DNA from: Patagioenas fasciata
Taxonomy: Eukaryota; Chordata; Aves; Columbiformes; Columbidae
Assembly (NCBI RefSeq): GCF_037038585.1
Contig: NC_092523.1
Span: 46,145,501-46,209,500 of the forward strand
DNA length: 64,000 bases
Reading direction: 5' to 3'
A program made the position numbers and the translations under genes. Positions 1 through 13,780 of this stretch are shown in pieces (within the stretch, counting starts at the first letter, position 1; the number at the start of each line of letters is the position of its first letter). Under the pieces are notes generated by a model. It ran no database searches and was not told the origin of the DNA. It was given only the letters and a program-made list of their open reading frames with translations.

Positions 1-3000
1 GCTTCTGTGCTTAGAATAGTTCTGGTTGCCACAAAAAATACTGCGTTGCTATCTCTGCGGAGGATGAATCTGCTTCTGTCCTTGTGGAGCAAAACTGGCA
101 AAGAAAACATTGTTACTGGTGCCCTGGCTTCATCGCTGCTAGCAGAAGTCCTGATGGATGCAGCAATGAAAGCTGTGGCAGTTGCTCTCTCAGGGGCTAG
201 GAGTGATGGAGCACAAGCCAAAAGCCATTTAAGCCTTGCTGCCATGTGAAATGTGAGGGACCTCCTCCATTTGGTGTCACCAGTGGTGCGAGACTTTGGC
301 TTGAGGTCCCCAGCATGGTGCCAGGGCGGGCACCCAGGCGGTGGGAGCTGCTCCCCGCCAGCACAATCCCGCTGGCTGGACACTGCTGCTCCTGGGTGCT
401 TGTTGGATAAAGACGTTGGCTGCAGTAAATTCATTCAGTTGTAAATGTGAAGCACCTTCCTGTGAGATGGCAAACTTGTAAAGCTGCTGTAAAATTGGAA
501 TTGACTCAACTATACAAATCCAGTTGCAGGAACTCAGTTTGGAGATCACGTTTTCTAGAAGAACGAGGCTGTTTTTTCCTCTAAAGTCACCATTAGGGAC
601 TCCATGGAGCAGTCAGGACAGTGCTAAAATTATTCCATCAAGGGGTCATACCAGAAACCTGTATTAAACTAGGCACGCATTTTCAAATGATGCACATTAA
701 GGAAAATAAATACTCATCAGGTTTCACTGTACTGTCATGTCTGTGTGGTCAAAGAAATAGCTTTAATCAAAAGATGAGAAGCAGTCACATAATGCAAAAT
801 GGATGGCTAGTAGCTGCATGGTTTGGCTTCTGTTCATAATTAAGATGTAGACTTCTGCCCTTTTCTCTGGCACATTATTTAACCTCAGAGTCTGTTTCCA
901 CATATGTCTCCAAAGCTGTGCAATTTAATTAGCTAGCCTCCAAGGGGGCTGGAACAATACTTGTAAAATATTTGCAGATGCTTCTGATCTGAGAGGAACA
1001 GCAGAAGGGCAAAGCAGTATTTACATGGCTTTTGAAGAGAATGACAAGCAATCTTTTTGTTTGGTTTTAAACTGGAAACCAAATTATGTTACAAAGCATT
1101 GAGCTATTCTGGCAGAAAGCACAGAAAAATATCTAGTGTGTTTGGTGACTGAAACCTTTTCTGACACTGTCTCCTTACAAGTCTTGTACATTTCTTACTG
1201 TTATAATTAAATCTATTCAAAGTTTGTCAGAAAGAAATGTATTTGAAATCATGCTTAGATTAGGCTAAAACCTCTAATGTGTCACTGGCTCTGTACAGAT
1301 AATCACTTAAGGATTCTGGATGGAATGTTGCATGGCATACCTTATACAACCTGTTAAAGGCAAGGAGGACAATTTGGATAGATCTGGCATTGCGGTCATT
1401 TTCTTATCTCACTAACACAAATTCTTTAACGGTGAGACCCACATCAGTCAATTTATTCTTGAATTACTGCTCTCTGAGAGAAGTTAATATTAACAGGTTA
1501 ATATTCTCTGTGTATTTCTTTCTAAAACACATGCATGCTGAATAACAAAAGAGTAGGCACTGTCATTAAGGATCAAATACAAAGCCATTGTGTCATATGC
1601 AATTTGGACAAGGCAATATACAATATTTCCAGAGGAATTCTTTGTCTTTGAATGTAACAGTAAGATGTAAAAGGCAGGTGAAGAAAACTGAATTAAGATT
1701 TTCATTAGAATTTGGTTGGTGTGGTTTTGTTTATTGTTGTTGTTTTCTTTTTTTTTCCACTGTTAAACAAAACAACCACCACCAGCTGTCTTGCTTGGAA
1801 TTGCCAACAATTAGGAGCTGAGCATTTCAACATAGTCTGGCAGACACCAGCAACACCACTCAATATAAACGTTGCCAGGCCACCGTCTTTGGACTCTCTT
1901 CTTAGTCCCAAATGTCTATTGCCTCATGTAAGTGGATATCTACAGATCTTCAATTGGCAGTGATCTAAACATGTACCTTCCCACAACTTAAGGAAGGGGG
2001 GTGATGGATATGAGTTTTGAACTTAGAAAAAGCTGTGCTCAGTAATATTAAATTACCTGCCCAACATAACAGTCGCCCCAACAGAAAAACCTGATTGATC
2101 AGGTCATGATAGAGCACATATATCCATGTAAATAAAAGCATCTCACACAGAGTCTGAAAGGAGGGCATGTCTGGTTCTGATCTTATATAGTGAAATGGCC
2201 TCATATCACCAGGTCTAATTGTTGAGATTTTAGACCTGCCTGAGAGCGGGGGAAGAGGGACTGCCATTTCTGGGTAGCATGGGATAGAAGTTTTGATGGA
2301 AAGGACAGGCTGTTATATGCATCACCAAGTTTAAATGATAGGAAGTGTAAATCTGTACCTTTTTTGCTAGTTCATTCCCCAAAAGAGAAACTTCAAAATA
2401 GGTAGGTTGCAGGATGGATTTAGTAATTTCCTCATTTCCAGTCAAAGGAAAAAGGCAAAGATGTCTTCTCCCTGTGAAAAACCGTACAAGAAGCTTCATG
2501 TGTAATGCCTATTAAGACATACCACCCACCTGACCAACACAGGACATCACCATCAGCTGGAGAGCTTTCTTTGTAGCTTTTAGCAAAGTTTCTATTTGAA
2601 ATATTTGTGTCTATTTTCTTTACTGGAGATTAACTAGGGTCTTTGTAATCAGGCAAGTGTTTATACATCAAATGCAGAAAAGTAGTATTCCCAAATGATT
2701 GAGGTGAGGTTTTTTTCAGAAAAGTACAAGAAGGACACTGTGTTTGTGGGAGCTATATATAGTAAGTTATCTCTTCATATTGAAAAGAGTCCCATGGTCT
2801 TCCTAACTACTAAACATGGATGACAAATAGTAAGATACTAAATTCTAAAAATAAACTGACAGATGGAATCTATGTGATTTAAATTGGGTTTGATCTTGTA
2901 ACGAAAAAAATGTCAGTGCCAACTCTTAAATGTAAAGCTGCCATTCCTGGTAGGAAAATCACTTGTCTGAGGCTAAACTAGGCAGCCCTGAAAGACACTT

Positions 3001-6000
3001 ACTGTTTGGAATACAAATTTAGCAGAACAATAAAAAGAGAACATGACCATGTAAGTGCACAATTTAGGTTTTATCAAGTGACTCTTTAAATTGCAAGACA
3101 ATGAGAATGAAATTGTTAGAATATGGACAAACTCTCTCATTGGGTGAGCTATCCTAATCTCAGAGAAAATATCACAAATGCACAAGATAAGAGCTATCGA
3201 ACTAATTCTCTACTCTTTTTATATGTGAGAACCATCATCTGCATTCATATCTGTTTAATGTCTAATTAGTGTCTTTTATAGCTCATGTACTTTTAAGATG
3301 AGATCACTTGAGCCATAAAAAGGTTCTGAGATTAACCCTCTGCTACTTAGTGCACAGCTTGTCCCTCGTTAAAATACTGCTACTTAGTGCACAGCTTGTC
3401 TCTCATTAAAATACAGAGTATAAACATTCAGAAAATGATAGTCAAGACTTATTTAAATGCGCATTGTTCGCCTTTGGGAAAGGGGAAAGAAAGCCATTTC
3501 GGAAAATTTACTGTAAGAAATGATATATTTTATTATTCATCTGTTCCAAAGCCTAAGTAACCACACGAGGGAAGCAATAGTCAAAATGGAGAAACAGGGT
3601 TATTATTGCGTGGTTTTGACTTGCTGGTTAGAATAGTGTGTAAGAAAAAATGGAATGCAAAAGGGAGACAGGCTTAGATGGTAGGCTCACAGGTTGGTTG
3701 TTCACTAGACTCAGCCAGTGTGCTTAGAAAAATTAGACAGACTCTTTGTCTCACAAACTATAAAACCTGAACAAGGGGATTTGTACCAAAAACCACTTTT
3801 ACTACCTTTCAGCTACGTTAGCTGGTCCGGTGATTTTCAGTCTATTCATAAAGCTTGCCAGTGCACTTCCACCAGCTGGGCTAGAAAAACACTGTAGTAC
3901 CCACAGAATAATTTGGGGCTTAGATCCAGATAAACTGCTGGCAAACAGTAGCTAAGGTTGCACATAAGAATTTGGTGCCCTGGTCTTGGGCTCATTCTTC
4001 CTCCACCTTTACTGCTTACACATATCAAAGCCACCCCACCCCTAGACAGTATTGGGGTAGGTGTGTGTGCAGTGAGACTTGCACTTTGCTGGGCAACATG
4101 GACAATTGCATGAATTCTTCAGTAGACTTGTTTTCAGTTTTTCAAAAGTCACTGGTTAGAGACCATTATTGTTATAACTGAGAAATTATTTTTTTAGCTG
4201 TTCTTACAGAGATACACAGATTCTGGCATAGATACTGTTAATAAAATAGAATAAAAGGCAATAAGCTGGAACTCACATCAGGGCTGAAACCAGGGATGTT
4301 TTTATTAAGTAGATAACTTTCTATTCTGCAATTCTTCACTTTGAATTATATTACAAACTGGGGCTCTCTGAGGATTTTTCATTAAAATATCATAGGCAAT
4401 TATTTTGCCTTTTTCCTACTTTTTCCTCTCTCTTACATTTCTCCATATATGTAACTGAAAGGCCCAAGTGACACAACAAATACTAAAAGATGGTATTCCT
4501 TAATAGCATACTGTCTGTAATGTAACTTGCACTAGAGTTTGCTTGTGTTTTAAGTACAGTGAAATGCAAAGACTCCAAACAAAGGACAGAGGAAATCAGC
4601 TATGCCAATGAAAATCAAATATCAGGCTTGGTCTTTCCCTTACCTCCCATAGTCTGAGTGTTGTTGCTGTTCAAAGGTCTGAAAGCTCCACTGGGTAAGA
4701 GCTTTGCTGTGTCAGGCACTACATCGACATGTAAGTAGACAGTTCCTGCCCTGAAGAGTTTTTCTGTTTATCCAGATTAAACACATCTTGCATTCTCTTT
4801 AATGTGACCTTCTTCCTTTCTTCATTTTACGTGCTTGTGTAATGTACCATGCTGAGGACAAGTCTCTGATATTTTTATTTTGAATCAATGTTTAAGTGAA
4901 GTATTGCCTCTTGGGTCTTAGGAAAGGATGACATTCTTAACCAATACATAATGCATTAATTTTTCATGACTCTGCAGCAAGAAATAGTGTCACATGCTGG
5001 CACAGATGCCAAGCAGCTTTATTTTTATTTAAATATGTGGACAAAAATCAAGGGTCCTCTGAAACAGAAGAAAAAACATTCACTTTCTGCTGTCCCTCTT
5101 AGCAGTAAAGGAAAAGCAAAATTACTTCAGCAGGAGAATGGGTTTGTTCACCATTCTAATCCTTCTGCTTCAGTAAAAGGTCAGACAGCATCTTGCAGAC
5201 AGCAAAGTGCTGTTATTTGTCACTTGTCTGAGGGAAGGTGAAAAACCACTTAATTTTAAACACCTTAATTGAAAGCACTTTAAACTGAATCTCTTACATG
5301 GATGTTTTCAAAAGAAACAGACCACAAGGGAGATGGTTTTGGTAAACATAGTTACTGCACACCAAGCTCTTCTGCTTGCTTTTATGTAGTGAGAATGGTG
5401 TTGTGCCCTTTGGCATATCTACGTGCTGTCAGCAGCCATGTGCAACAATGGGGCCATGCACTGTATGGTGTTGGTGTCAGGATTTTTGTTCATTGCTTCA
5501 TTTCCCAACCCAACAGGAACATGCACCACCTCTCTTCTGATTAGCAAGAGGGTTTGCACAGCCGTGTGGGAGAGACGTGATATAAGAACAAGCAGAGTGT
5601 TAGCTGGTAGCTAGGTACAGGGAATGGAGTAGGAGCACTGATATAGTGGAATTATGTGGAGTGTAAATCAGAGCATAACTGGGACCCAAGGGATGAATTA
5701 AATCCTGGAATATATAGATTCTGAAATATATCTCCTGAACTTTAAGTCCCAATGAAATAAAAATAAAAAAAGAATGGATTCCTTATCCCTAGAGCCCAGT
5801 TTAACTCCTATTTAGCTCCATATTCTAAAAATCCACTTTATCAGGTTTATAAGCACTTGTAGTGTAGAAGATACAAAAGATTTGAAGAGATTGAACTAAA
5901 AGCTGCAAATGGAATTTGCAAGCAGCATAAATCACTGTTGATTACTGGTAACCTTTCAAAAGCCTGAACAGGCACAACCTTTCTCATATGTTCACCTGTC

Positions 6001-6421
6001 TTCTCATACCAACAGAAGTTTTGTCTACTAGCCCAGAAAGCCTCTGTAGGTAGAGATGAAATGAGTTGTTCAAAATAGTATTGTGCAAACTATTTTCAAC
6101 CTATTGAAAGATTTTGAACCATTATTCTGTCACTCCATTTCATTCTACAATCCTGCCTGTGCCCTGAGGGTTGTCTCCCTTGGGAGAACATAAACTTCTG
6201 GGGACATGTCAAGATGAAGAGATTATTACTTGAGCATTAAATGTGCTTGATCACGACTATTCCTTCACAAAGAAAGGCACTGCCCTGAAACAATGTAATC
6301 CTAGAGTCTGAAGCACAGTAGTAATACTCTCTATATCAGTAAAGCTAAACATCCCAGCTGGGCAACCACCCTGGGTCAGTTCTGCTACTCTCACTATTAT
6401 GGCTATTACCAGGGTCTCTTT
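1..6421. other. Intergenic AT-rich DNA, no gene recognised
   Basis: Nothing here looks like a conserved gene. The longest open frames are about 60-100 codons, which is ordinary for AT-rich DNA of this length, and none shows a recognisable protein motif. The first 250 bases are open in one plus frame (7-249) with a slightly coding-like composition, but I do not recognise the product. The only repeat I could define is the 37-bp tandem duplication at 3,340-3,413. Confidence 0.6.
3340..3413. repeat. 37-bp tandem direct duplication
   Basis: Two adjacent 37-bp copies (3,340-3,376 and 3,377-3,413) both begin CTGCTACTTAGTGCACAGCT. They differ at two positions (C/T and G/A). The copies abut with no spacer, so this is a simple local duplication that has since picked up substitutions. 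Confidence 0.9.
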
Positions 6422-6469
6422 CACAGTGTCAGAGAGTCACAGGTTCACAGTGTCACAGTCTCACTGTTC
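6422..6469 (-). repeat. Terminal octamer repeats of the CR1
   Basis: On the plus strand six octamers sit in register: CACAGTGT, CAGAGAGT, CACAGGTT, CACAGTGT, CACAGTCT and CACTGTTC. CR1 elements normally end in a few ATTCTRTG-type octamers, which read CAYAGAAT on this strand. The position and 8-bp period fit, but the copies have drifted to a CACAGTNT-like unit and there are more of them than usual. Confidence 0.85.
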
Positions 6470-6540
6470 ACAGTATGTTTGGAATTGGAAGGGACCTTGA
6501 AAGATCATCTAGTCCAACCTCCCTGCCGGAGCAGAAACGC

Positions 6541-7027
6541 CTAGATGAGGTCACACAGGCACACGTCCAGGCAGGTTTTGAATGTCTCCAGGGAAGGAGA
6601 CTCCACAACCTCCCTGGGCAGCCTGTTCAAGTGCTCAGTCACCCTCACTGAGAAGAAGTTTCTTCTCAAATTTAAGTGGAACCTCTTGTGTTCCAGCTTG
6701 ATCCCATTACCCCTTGTCCTATCATTGTTTGCCACTGAGAAGAGCCTGGCTCCATCCTCATGACACTCACTTTTTATATGCTTATAGACATTAATAAGGT
6801 CACCCCTCAGTCTCCTCCAAACTAAAGAGACCCAGCTCCCTCAGCCTTTCTTCATAAGGGAGATGCTCTACTCCCTTAATCATCTTTGTTGTCCTACACT
6901 GGACTCTCTCCAGCAGTTCCCTGTCCTTCTTGAACTGAGGGGCCCAGAAATGGACACAATACTCCAGATGGGGTCTCACCAGGGTGGAGTAGAGGGGAAG
7001 GAGAACCTCTCTCAATCTACTAACCAC
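6541..7027 (-). pseudogene. CR1 ORF2 C-terminal region, frameshifted
   Basis: This is the conserved C-terminal extension of CR1 ORF2, in two frames that differ from each other and from the reverse transcriptase frame to the right. The first piece (6,800-7,027) contains [20 protein letters not shown] and a [14 protein letters not shown] stretch, both hallmarks of CR1-clade LINEs. It ends early because bases are missing where LEKRRLRGD would be expected. The second piece (6,541-6,735) contains the [20 protein letters not shown] segment and ends near the 3' UTR. At least two frameshifts separate it from an intact protein. Confidence 0.9.
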
Positions 7028-8952
7028 CCCCCTTCTAATACACCCAGGATGCCATTGGCCTTCCTGGCCACAAGGGCACAGTGCTGGCTCATGGTCATCC
7101 TGTTGTTCATCATGACTCCCAGGTCCCTTTCCCCTACACTGCTTTCTAAAAGGTAATTCCCCAGCCTATACTGGAACCTGGGGTCATTCCTGCCCAGATA
7201 CAGGACTCTACACTTTCCCTTGTTAAATTTCATCAGGTTATTCCCCACCCAACTCTCCAGCCTGTCCAGATCCTGCTGGATGGCTGCACAGCCTTCTGGC
7301 GTGTCAGCCACTCCTCCCAGCTTGGTGTCATCAGCAAACTTGCTGATGGTACCCTCAATTCCCTCGTCCAAATCGTTAATGAATATATTGAATGATATTG
7401 GCCCCAGTACTGACTCCTGAGGAACTCCACTAGATACTGGCCTCCAACTAGACTCCACACCATTGACCACCACTCTCTGGCTTCTTTCCTTAAGCCAGTT
7501 TGCAATCCACTTCACTACTCTATTGTCTACACCACACCTCCTCAACTTAGCAACCAGGATGCTATGGGAGACTGTGTCAAATGCTTTGCTGAAGTCAAGG
7601 TAGACCACATCCACCGCTCTGCCATCATCCATCCACCTTGTTACATTCTCATAAAAGGCTATGAGGTTGGTCAAGCATGACTTACCCTTGGTAAAGCCAT
7701 GCTGACTGCCCCTAATAACCCTCTTATCCTTGATAAGCCTTGAGATGGCACCAAGGACAAGCTGTTCCATTACTTTCCCAGAGACAGAGGTGAGGCTGAC
7801 TGGTCTATAGTTATCCAGGTCCTCCTTCTTACCCTTTTTGAAGACCGCAGTGACATTTGCTTTCCTCCAATCCTCGGGCACCTCTCCCGTTTCCCAAGAC
7901 TTGGCAAAGATGATGGAGGGCAGTCCAGCAATGACTTCAGCCAGCTCCCTCAGCACCCGCGGGTGCATCTCATCTGGACCCATGGATTTATGGATGTCCA
8001 GACTACTTAATTGCTCCCAGTCCTCATCGACTAAAGCAAACTCCTCCATTAACTGGGCTTCATCCGGGGTCTCAGGGGTACAGGGCTCCCCAGGACAGCC
8101 TCTGGCAGAGTAGACAGAGACAAAGAAGGCATTCAGTAATTCTGCCTTCTCTGTATCTTCTGTCACCAGGGCACCCACCCCATTCATCAGTGGGCCTACA
8201 TTGCCTCTGGTGTTAGTTTTATCTGCTATGTATTTGGAAATGCTCTTTTTGCTGTCCATGACCCCTTTCGCCAGGTTTAATTCTAAGGAGGCCTTGGCTA
8301 TCCTAGCTGCCTTCCTACATCCTCTAACAGCAGCATTATATTCCTCCCAAGTGGCCAGCCCCTGCTTCCATGACCTGTAAACTCGCCTCTTCTGCTTAAG
8401 CATACCCAACATATCCCTATTTAACCACGCAGGTCTCCTGGCTTCCTTCCTTGACTTCCTGTGTGTGGGGATGCTTTGATCCTGAGCATGGAAGAAGCAA
8501 TCTCTGAATGCAATCCAGCTCTCTTGGACCCCTTTTCCTTCAAGCAGCCTTGCCCATGGGATTTCCCCCAGCAATTGCTTGAAAAGGCCAAAGTTAGCCC
8601 TGGTAAAGTCCAGGGTTGCAATTCGACTTATTGCCCTGGTCCTACCACACAAGATGCTGAACTCGTGGTCACTGCAACCCAGGAAGCTCTCAACCTTTAC
8701 CGCTTTGACCAGACCCTCCTTGTTAGTGAGGATGAGATCAAGCAGCACTCCTCTCCTAGTTGGCTCCTCCACCATTTGCATGAGAAACTTATCATCAATG
8801 CACTGGAGGAACCTCCTGGACTGTGGCTGGCTGGCTGAATGGTCCTTCCAGCAAATATCAGGGAAGTTAAAATCCCCCACCACAACCAGGGCCTGTGACT
8901 GTGAGGCCACTCTCAGCTGCCCATAGAAGGCCTCATCAACTCTCTTTGCCAT
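7012..8952 (-). pseudogene. CR1 ORF2 fragment: endonuclease C-terminus plus reverse transcriptase
   Basis: This 646-codon open frame encodes the target-primed reverse transcription enzyme of a CR1 LINE. The endonuclease remnant shows [10 protein letters not shown] (residues 26-35), LDLILTN (71-77) and SDH (94-96), the usual C-terminal AP-endonuclease motifs. The reverse transcriptase shows a YRPVSLTS motif, YLDFSKAFD (about residue 450) and the catalytic FADD box (about 538-541), the form usual in CR1. There is no native start: the element is 5'-truncated upstream of here. The frame breaks near 7,012-7,027, where the C-terminal region continues in another frame (6,800-7,027). A second break near 6,800-6,810 shifts it again into 6,541-6,735. 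It therefore cannot give a full ORF2 protein. Confidence 0.93.
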
Positions 8953-10908
8953 TCTTCATTACCAGAGGAGATACATGAGGCCTTCCATCTGGGAACAGAT
9001 TCTTGACTTTAGCTTCAAAATTGCTAACACAGACATTGTAAACTCTAGCACTGTAAAAAAATTAAATTGCCAGCCTGTAAGTACCAATACATGAACTGAT
9101 TGCAGCTAGTCATTGTCTGCCACAACAGAGAGCCAAAAAATATAGAGCAGCTGTTAAAGAGATGGTAATGTGACCATTCCATTTATCTCCTAGAAGATGT
9201 CTGTTAATGATTCTCATTTTCTTGAAGCACTTCTATTAACCTTGAATATCCACTGGAAGCAAAAAATGCACAGGTCTACTGTTTGCCAACCCTATTGCTT
9301 GCATGCGGAAGATGAGTCTTTGAGATTATTAAGGTTCCTTCTAGCCTTAAAATTGATTTTTCAGCAGCCCATCTGTGTCTGAGCTTAAAATTAAGTTCTT
9401 TTCTTTCTGCAGTCATGTACTTGTAACATACATGAACAATGGAACAAATTAAATGGAAATTCTGCCAGGGGTGCATGGTCGTAACTCTTTTCTGGGTGCC
9501 TTCACTAAGCTGTACAGTCCTTACCCGAAGTCTTCCACTGTGCATATAAAACCAGGAAGGACTTTTTAGGGAAAGATACCATGATACCAGCTTAATTAAA
9601 GATAGTAACAATATAAATAAGTAGTTAGTGAAATATCCACACCCTGGATATTATTTGGCAGTAGTCTTTCACTCAATTCTGTCCTGTCATAGTGCATATG
9701 TCTCTTTTAATACAGGACCTTTCCCCACACGCACACCATACTGACAGCTTGGTGGCTGGAGTGAACATCACTGAGCCTTTCTGCAGCCTCACTGGTTATC
9801 TTCTGATGCTTATCATCACCCAGGTCCAGTGATTTCTGTGCTACAGCTGCCAATTCATACTGAGATCCACACTACAGTCCACTTTATTGCTGTCCCTCCA
9901 GCTTGAGAAAAGTCTCTCTGTTAACATCTCTGTACAACGCCTTTGCAGCCTAAGAGAAGAACGCCCCATTGCATATTGAATTTCTGAACAAAATTCTTAT
10001 TGTGCTGGCTGTCTCTGCTAACCTCACTGTTCTTTCCTCCCTCCTGTCTTCCTTCTCAGTTTGACACTTCATTTCCCAACCAATAATGGCCACTACACAG
10101 GTTTTCAGTAAGTCCCTAAAGTGTCACTGGTAAGAACCAAAGTATGTTCCAATTTCCTTCCTCTGGCTTTACTTATTCTTAACCACCAAGAGTATTTAGA
10201 AAGGTATACCATGCGCTTTTCTGTATCAATTATTTTATCTTTGGATGCATAGATACCCTATGATATCAAACTGTATCCTGGTCCATGTACTGAGATTCCC
10301 AACAGTGGTTAAACCTCCAGCTTCTCCTCTTTTTAGTGGATGTTTAGGAAACTCAGCAACATGCATCATGGAGATAAACTGGGAAAGCTGAGGTTAATTC
10401 TGTCCTCTTCCCACAGAACATTAATGAAAGTATTTCCTGAGAGTCCACAACTTCTATCTTATGTGTTGAAAACAATAATACCAAAACTGAGCTCTGGTTT
10501 CTCAACTGTCCCATCATTTTTGCCCTCATAAAGTGGCTGATGCATGGCATTCCTGAACATAGAAAAATTGTAACAATATTTTTAAAGCCAGACTGAAAAC
10601 CTTTGATAAGAAATTTTCTTGAGACTGCAGCAGATGATTACAAGTATTAGACTGTCGCTACCTTCATGAGTTTCCCCAGAGGTGTAAATCAGCTCAGCAT
10701 CACTGATTTGAAAGGAAACAGACTGCTGTCAGCCATCTGCATTGTTTGCAAGAAAATTTTTAAAATACAGGAGAATTCCCAAAACTAAGGGCCTTCTCTT
10801 GCAGAGCACTGATTAACCTCTTACGTCCCTCACATTCCCTATCAGCTTCAACCCATATCTCTTTCAAAACTGGACACTTTCCGCAAAAGGCAGATTTTTA
10901 GCACCACC

Positions 10909-10926
10909 AAAAAAAAAAAAAAAAAA
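10909..10926. repeat. A18 homopolymer
   Basis: Eighteen consecutive A residues in otherwise unique sequence. No retrotransposon body was recognised on its 5' side, so it is not called as a poly(A) tail. Confidence 0.85.
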
Positions 10927-12197
10927 CCAAAAACATGCATCTGTTAAAGCCAGGTTCTAGACAGCTTTATAGCAAAAATAGATAAGGATAGCAAAATGCC
11001 TTGTACTTTTTGTTTTGCTCTTTATAATTTCCCCCTTTTTGTAATTATGGCTCTCCATGGGGATTTTCTTTGGGAAAGGAAAAAGTGGGAAGGACAGTTG
11101 TTTTCTTTCCCAGGAGTGGTTAGAGCACCACTTCCCCTTCTTGGAGTGGCAGGGGGTCGGCTTCTAATTGAGGAAGGCCAAGTTTGATTCCCCCTTTGGA
11201 TATACAAACGTTATTTTTTTTTTCAAATGGCTCAAAACAATCAGAGTACCAGCTCCCAGCCAGGGTTCGGGTTTTATGACTCTGCCACACTCTTTGGCCT
11301 AGAAGGTCTGGGAGCGTGGGACAAGTTCAAGACCTGAAATTGAACCCCTTCTGGGAAAATGCATTGTGTGAACTGAGAGAGACTCCTGGGACAACCCCCT
11401 TTAAATAGCATTTGTTTCAAAGTGCGATAGTTCATGTGAAAATGCATGCAGGACTAATTTTTACAAATGTTTCACCTCGGATTCTACTCTGTAGGAGGAA
11501 TAGTCTCAAGCAGTTGCTGGATTTGCAAGGTGTGGACAGGAAGAATAAGGAGGGAGCATAAGTTCAGCAGTTCTAATATGTAGGTATAGAAGCTGGGTTT
11601 TCGTTGTCTCACAGTGCTCCCTCTCATTTGGGGCTGCACAGGGGAATGCATGGGAGAAAGCAAGGCTGTAGCTTCCCAGAACACCGCAGCTGAAGCTTGC
11701 CAGACACATGGTGACCATCAGAAGGTTGCAGTGATTAGTCTAGCTATGTAAATAAACATGGCTGAATTCTGCCTCAACAAAATACTGTTTGCTCTGTGTG
11801 ACTCTGCTGCACAGCGCACACTTGGGTCAGTGCTGCATGGAAAACAAACAGGAAGAGATTGAATTGAAAACTCTCTCACATTGCAAAAGCCAGGGAGGGG
11901 GAGTTTTTGACTGGTTTCTCTTTGACTATAGAGGGCAGGAAGAGTGCAAAGAACTCTCCTCCCCCAGGGGTCTAGCTGAGTTGGGCTTTTTGCACTTTTT
12001 GTGCTGTGCTTGGCTTTTATGCAGTGTTCACCATGGCGATAACAGAGTAAGTGCCAAGGCCAGTCCTTGTGGAACTCTGTGAGGGAGAACTGCCTCCTGA
12101 GTTGTTCTCAGCAGTGAGTGGGACAACAGAGGCAGTGAGGAGGACGGTCACTGGAAACTAAATAAACATGTTGTTTGCTCTTTTTACCATTCCCTCC

Positions 12198-12290
12198 GTT
12201 TTGTTGGTGGTGGTTTGTTGTTTTTGTTTGTTTGTTTGTTTTTTATTTTGTTTTTTCTTTGTTTGGTTGGTTGGTTGGGTTTTTTTAGCC
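12198..12290. repeat. T/G-rich simple-sequence stretch (GTTT/GGTT units)
   Basis: A low-complexity run rich in TGTTT, GTTTGTTTGTTT and TTGGTTGGTTGG units with almost no A or C. Imperfect and interrupted, it looks like a decayed tetranucleotide microsatellite. Confidence 0.8.
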
Positions 12291-13648
12291 TGAACTTTGT
12301 TTGCAAGTGAACCTGACAACAGCCAAAGTGTATTCACAGCCATTCCAGCCCCTTTCAGGAGGGCTGCTTGTCTGGGGATAGTGTCTTTGAGGCCCATGAG
12401 CCTTTGTTTCTCGATATCAAGTGTAATATCTCTCTTCTTGCAGCATGTAGATGTGGAACACAGAGGAGAGAAGCAGCCTTGGGGGAATGACACTGAACAG
12501 TGAATCCTGAACCTTGACTAATGTTTTGTTCACTGCAACTCTCCTTGTAAGTAAAACAGTCCCAGTGAAGTCTCTGTTTTGTTCTTGTACTTTATAGTCA
12601 GTAGACACATTCAGTACTTCTCCAAGCACTACTGTGAGGCTACTCGAGAGACTCCACATAAACTGGTTTGTCTGCTGAAGCAGTAAAGCAATAATAGCAT
12701 GGGGCTGAGTTTACTGGTGGTGGTGCAGAGTCATATTGACACAATTCTGCTATGTTCAGGACAGATGCCAGTATCTCAGAATGCATCAGAGCACTGAAAG
12801 CCACTTTGAATTAGGACAAAGAGACTGCCCAAGCAGAACAGCAGACAATACTGTTTCTGGAATCTGTGCTAACTGGCATGGACTGAGCTGAAAAGTCTCT
12901 GTGTAGTACCACATTTTATTAGAGAGATGTACTTCTTGTGCTATCAAAATGAACCAGCTTGTTCAGAGCTAAGCTTATGCACTTATAAGACATTCCATTG
13001 CAAAACTGAGATATGTCCTAAATCACTTTTTCAGACTACCTGGTAGTGTATTTGAGGCCATTATTCTGAAGTAGTCTACATCAACAGACCCTAGAGTTCC
13101 CCATTCTGGAGGATGAAGATTTCAAATGTTCATCTCCTCAGCAATAGGGAATGTGCAGATAAATACATATTCCAGCATGTGGAACCATAGCAACACTAGC
13201 TACAGTAAGACTGAAAATATTTCTCTGAGAGAAAATATGAAATAATAATATTCAGAGACTATTGCAAGTTTCTGAATGCCACATTCAAGAGAGCTCCACT
13301 CTGGCTCATTGCTTCTTATAGTAAAGTACTGGAAATGTCATTGCCCTGTTTAAGATCTGTCTCCTGATAGAAGAGTGCATATATCTTGTATGGCTGCCTC
13401 TGTACAGTCATATTGTTGGATTTTATTTTGAATGCAATTAGGAAGACTTCACTGCAAAGACCTGGTTTTATGAATATTTAGGACTTTTCCTTGCTAGGGC
13501 TATAGTATAATTTTCTGTGTAGATCTCTATAACAATAAGGCAATGTCTGGAAAGATGCTTGGAAAGGACAGGAAAAAGATGGCTAGCAAGTTCTGCTAAC
13601 CCAGAAAGAGCAGCATGCTAGACCAGCTCCCCTGCTTCCCATGGCTTA

Positions 13649-13668
13649 TTTAATGAGATCTCATTAAA
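13649..13668. repeat. 20-bp perfect palindrome
   Basis: TTTAATGAGATCTCATTAAA equals its own reverse complement over all 20 bases, with no spacer. It lies about 110 bp left of the TTCCC array. It could form a short cruciform or be a site for a dimeric DNA-binding protein, but nothing else in the sequence shows a role. Confidence 0.9.
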
Positions 13669-13780
13669 ACTACGTGACATACTGCATTTTCTTTTATATA
13701 CCTGCCCTACAGTGGCACAAAGTAACAGTATGGTCAGTTTAGGTCATCAGTGGGTTTTTCTGTCCTGTGCAACCCAGTTC

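Larger units (their letters stand above)
6422..8955 (-). mobile_element. CR1 LINE, 5'-truncated, nearly complete 3' half
   Basis: This is a chicken-repeat-1 type non-LTR retrotransposon reading right to left. The 3' end at the left carries the typical CR1 tail: GGTTGGACTAGATGATCTTT on the minus strand, then octamer repeats. Going right it holds the 3' UTR, the conserved C-terminal ORF2 region, the reverse transcriptase domain and the last part of the AP-endonuclease domain. It stops at about 8,955, so ORF1 and most of the endonuclease are missing; such 5' truncation is usual for CR1. The reverse transcriptase frame is still open, which suggests a fairly recent insertion for a bird CR1. I saw no clear target-site duplication. 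Confidence 0.95.
8956..13640. other. Intergenic DNA, no gene recognised
   Basis: Unique-looking AT-rich sequence with only short chance open frames. Landmarks are an 18-bp A run at 10,909-10,926, a G/T-rich simple stretch at about 12,198-12,290, and a tRNA-box-like pair at 11,118-11,190 that is too weak to call. I see no transcript structure or known repeat beyond these. Confidence 0.55.
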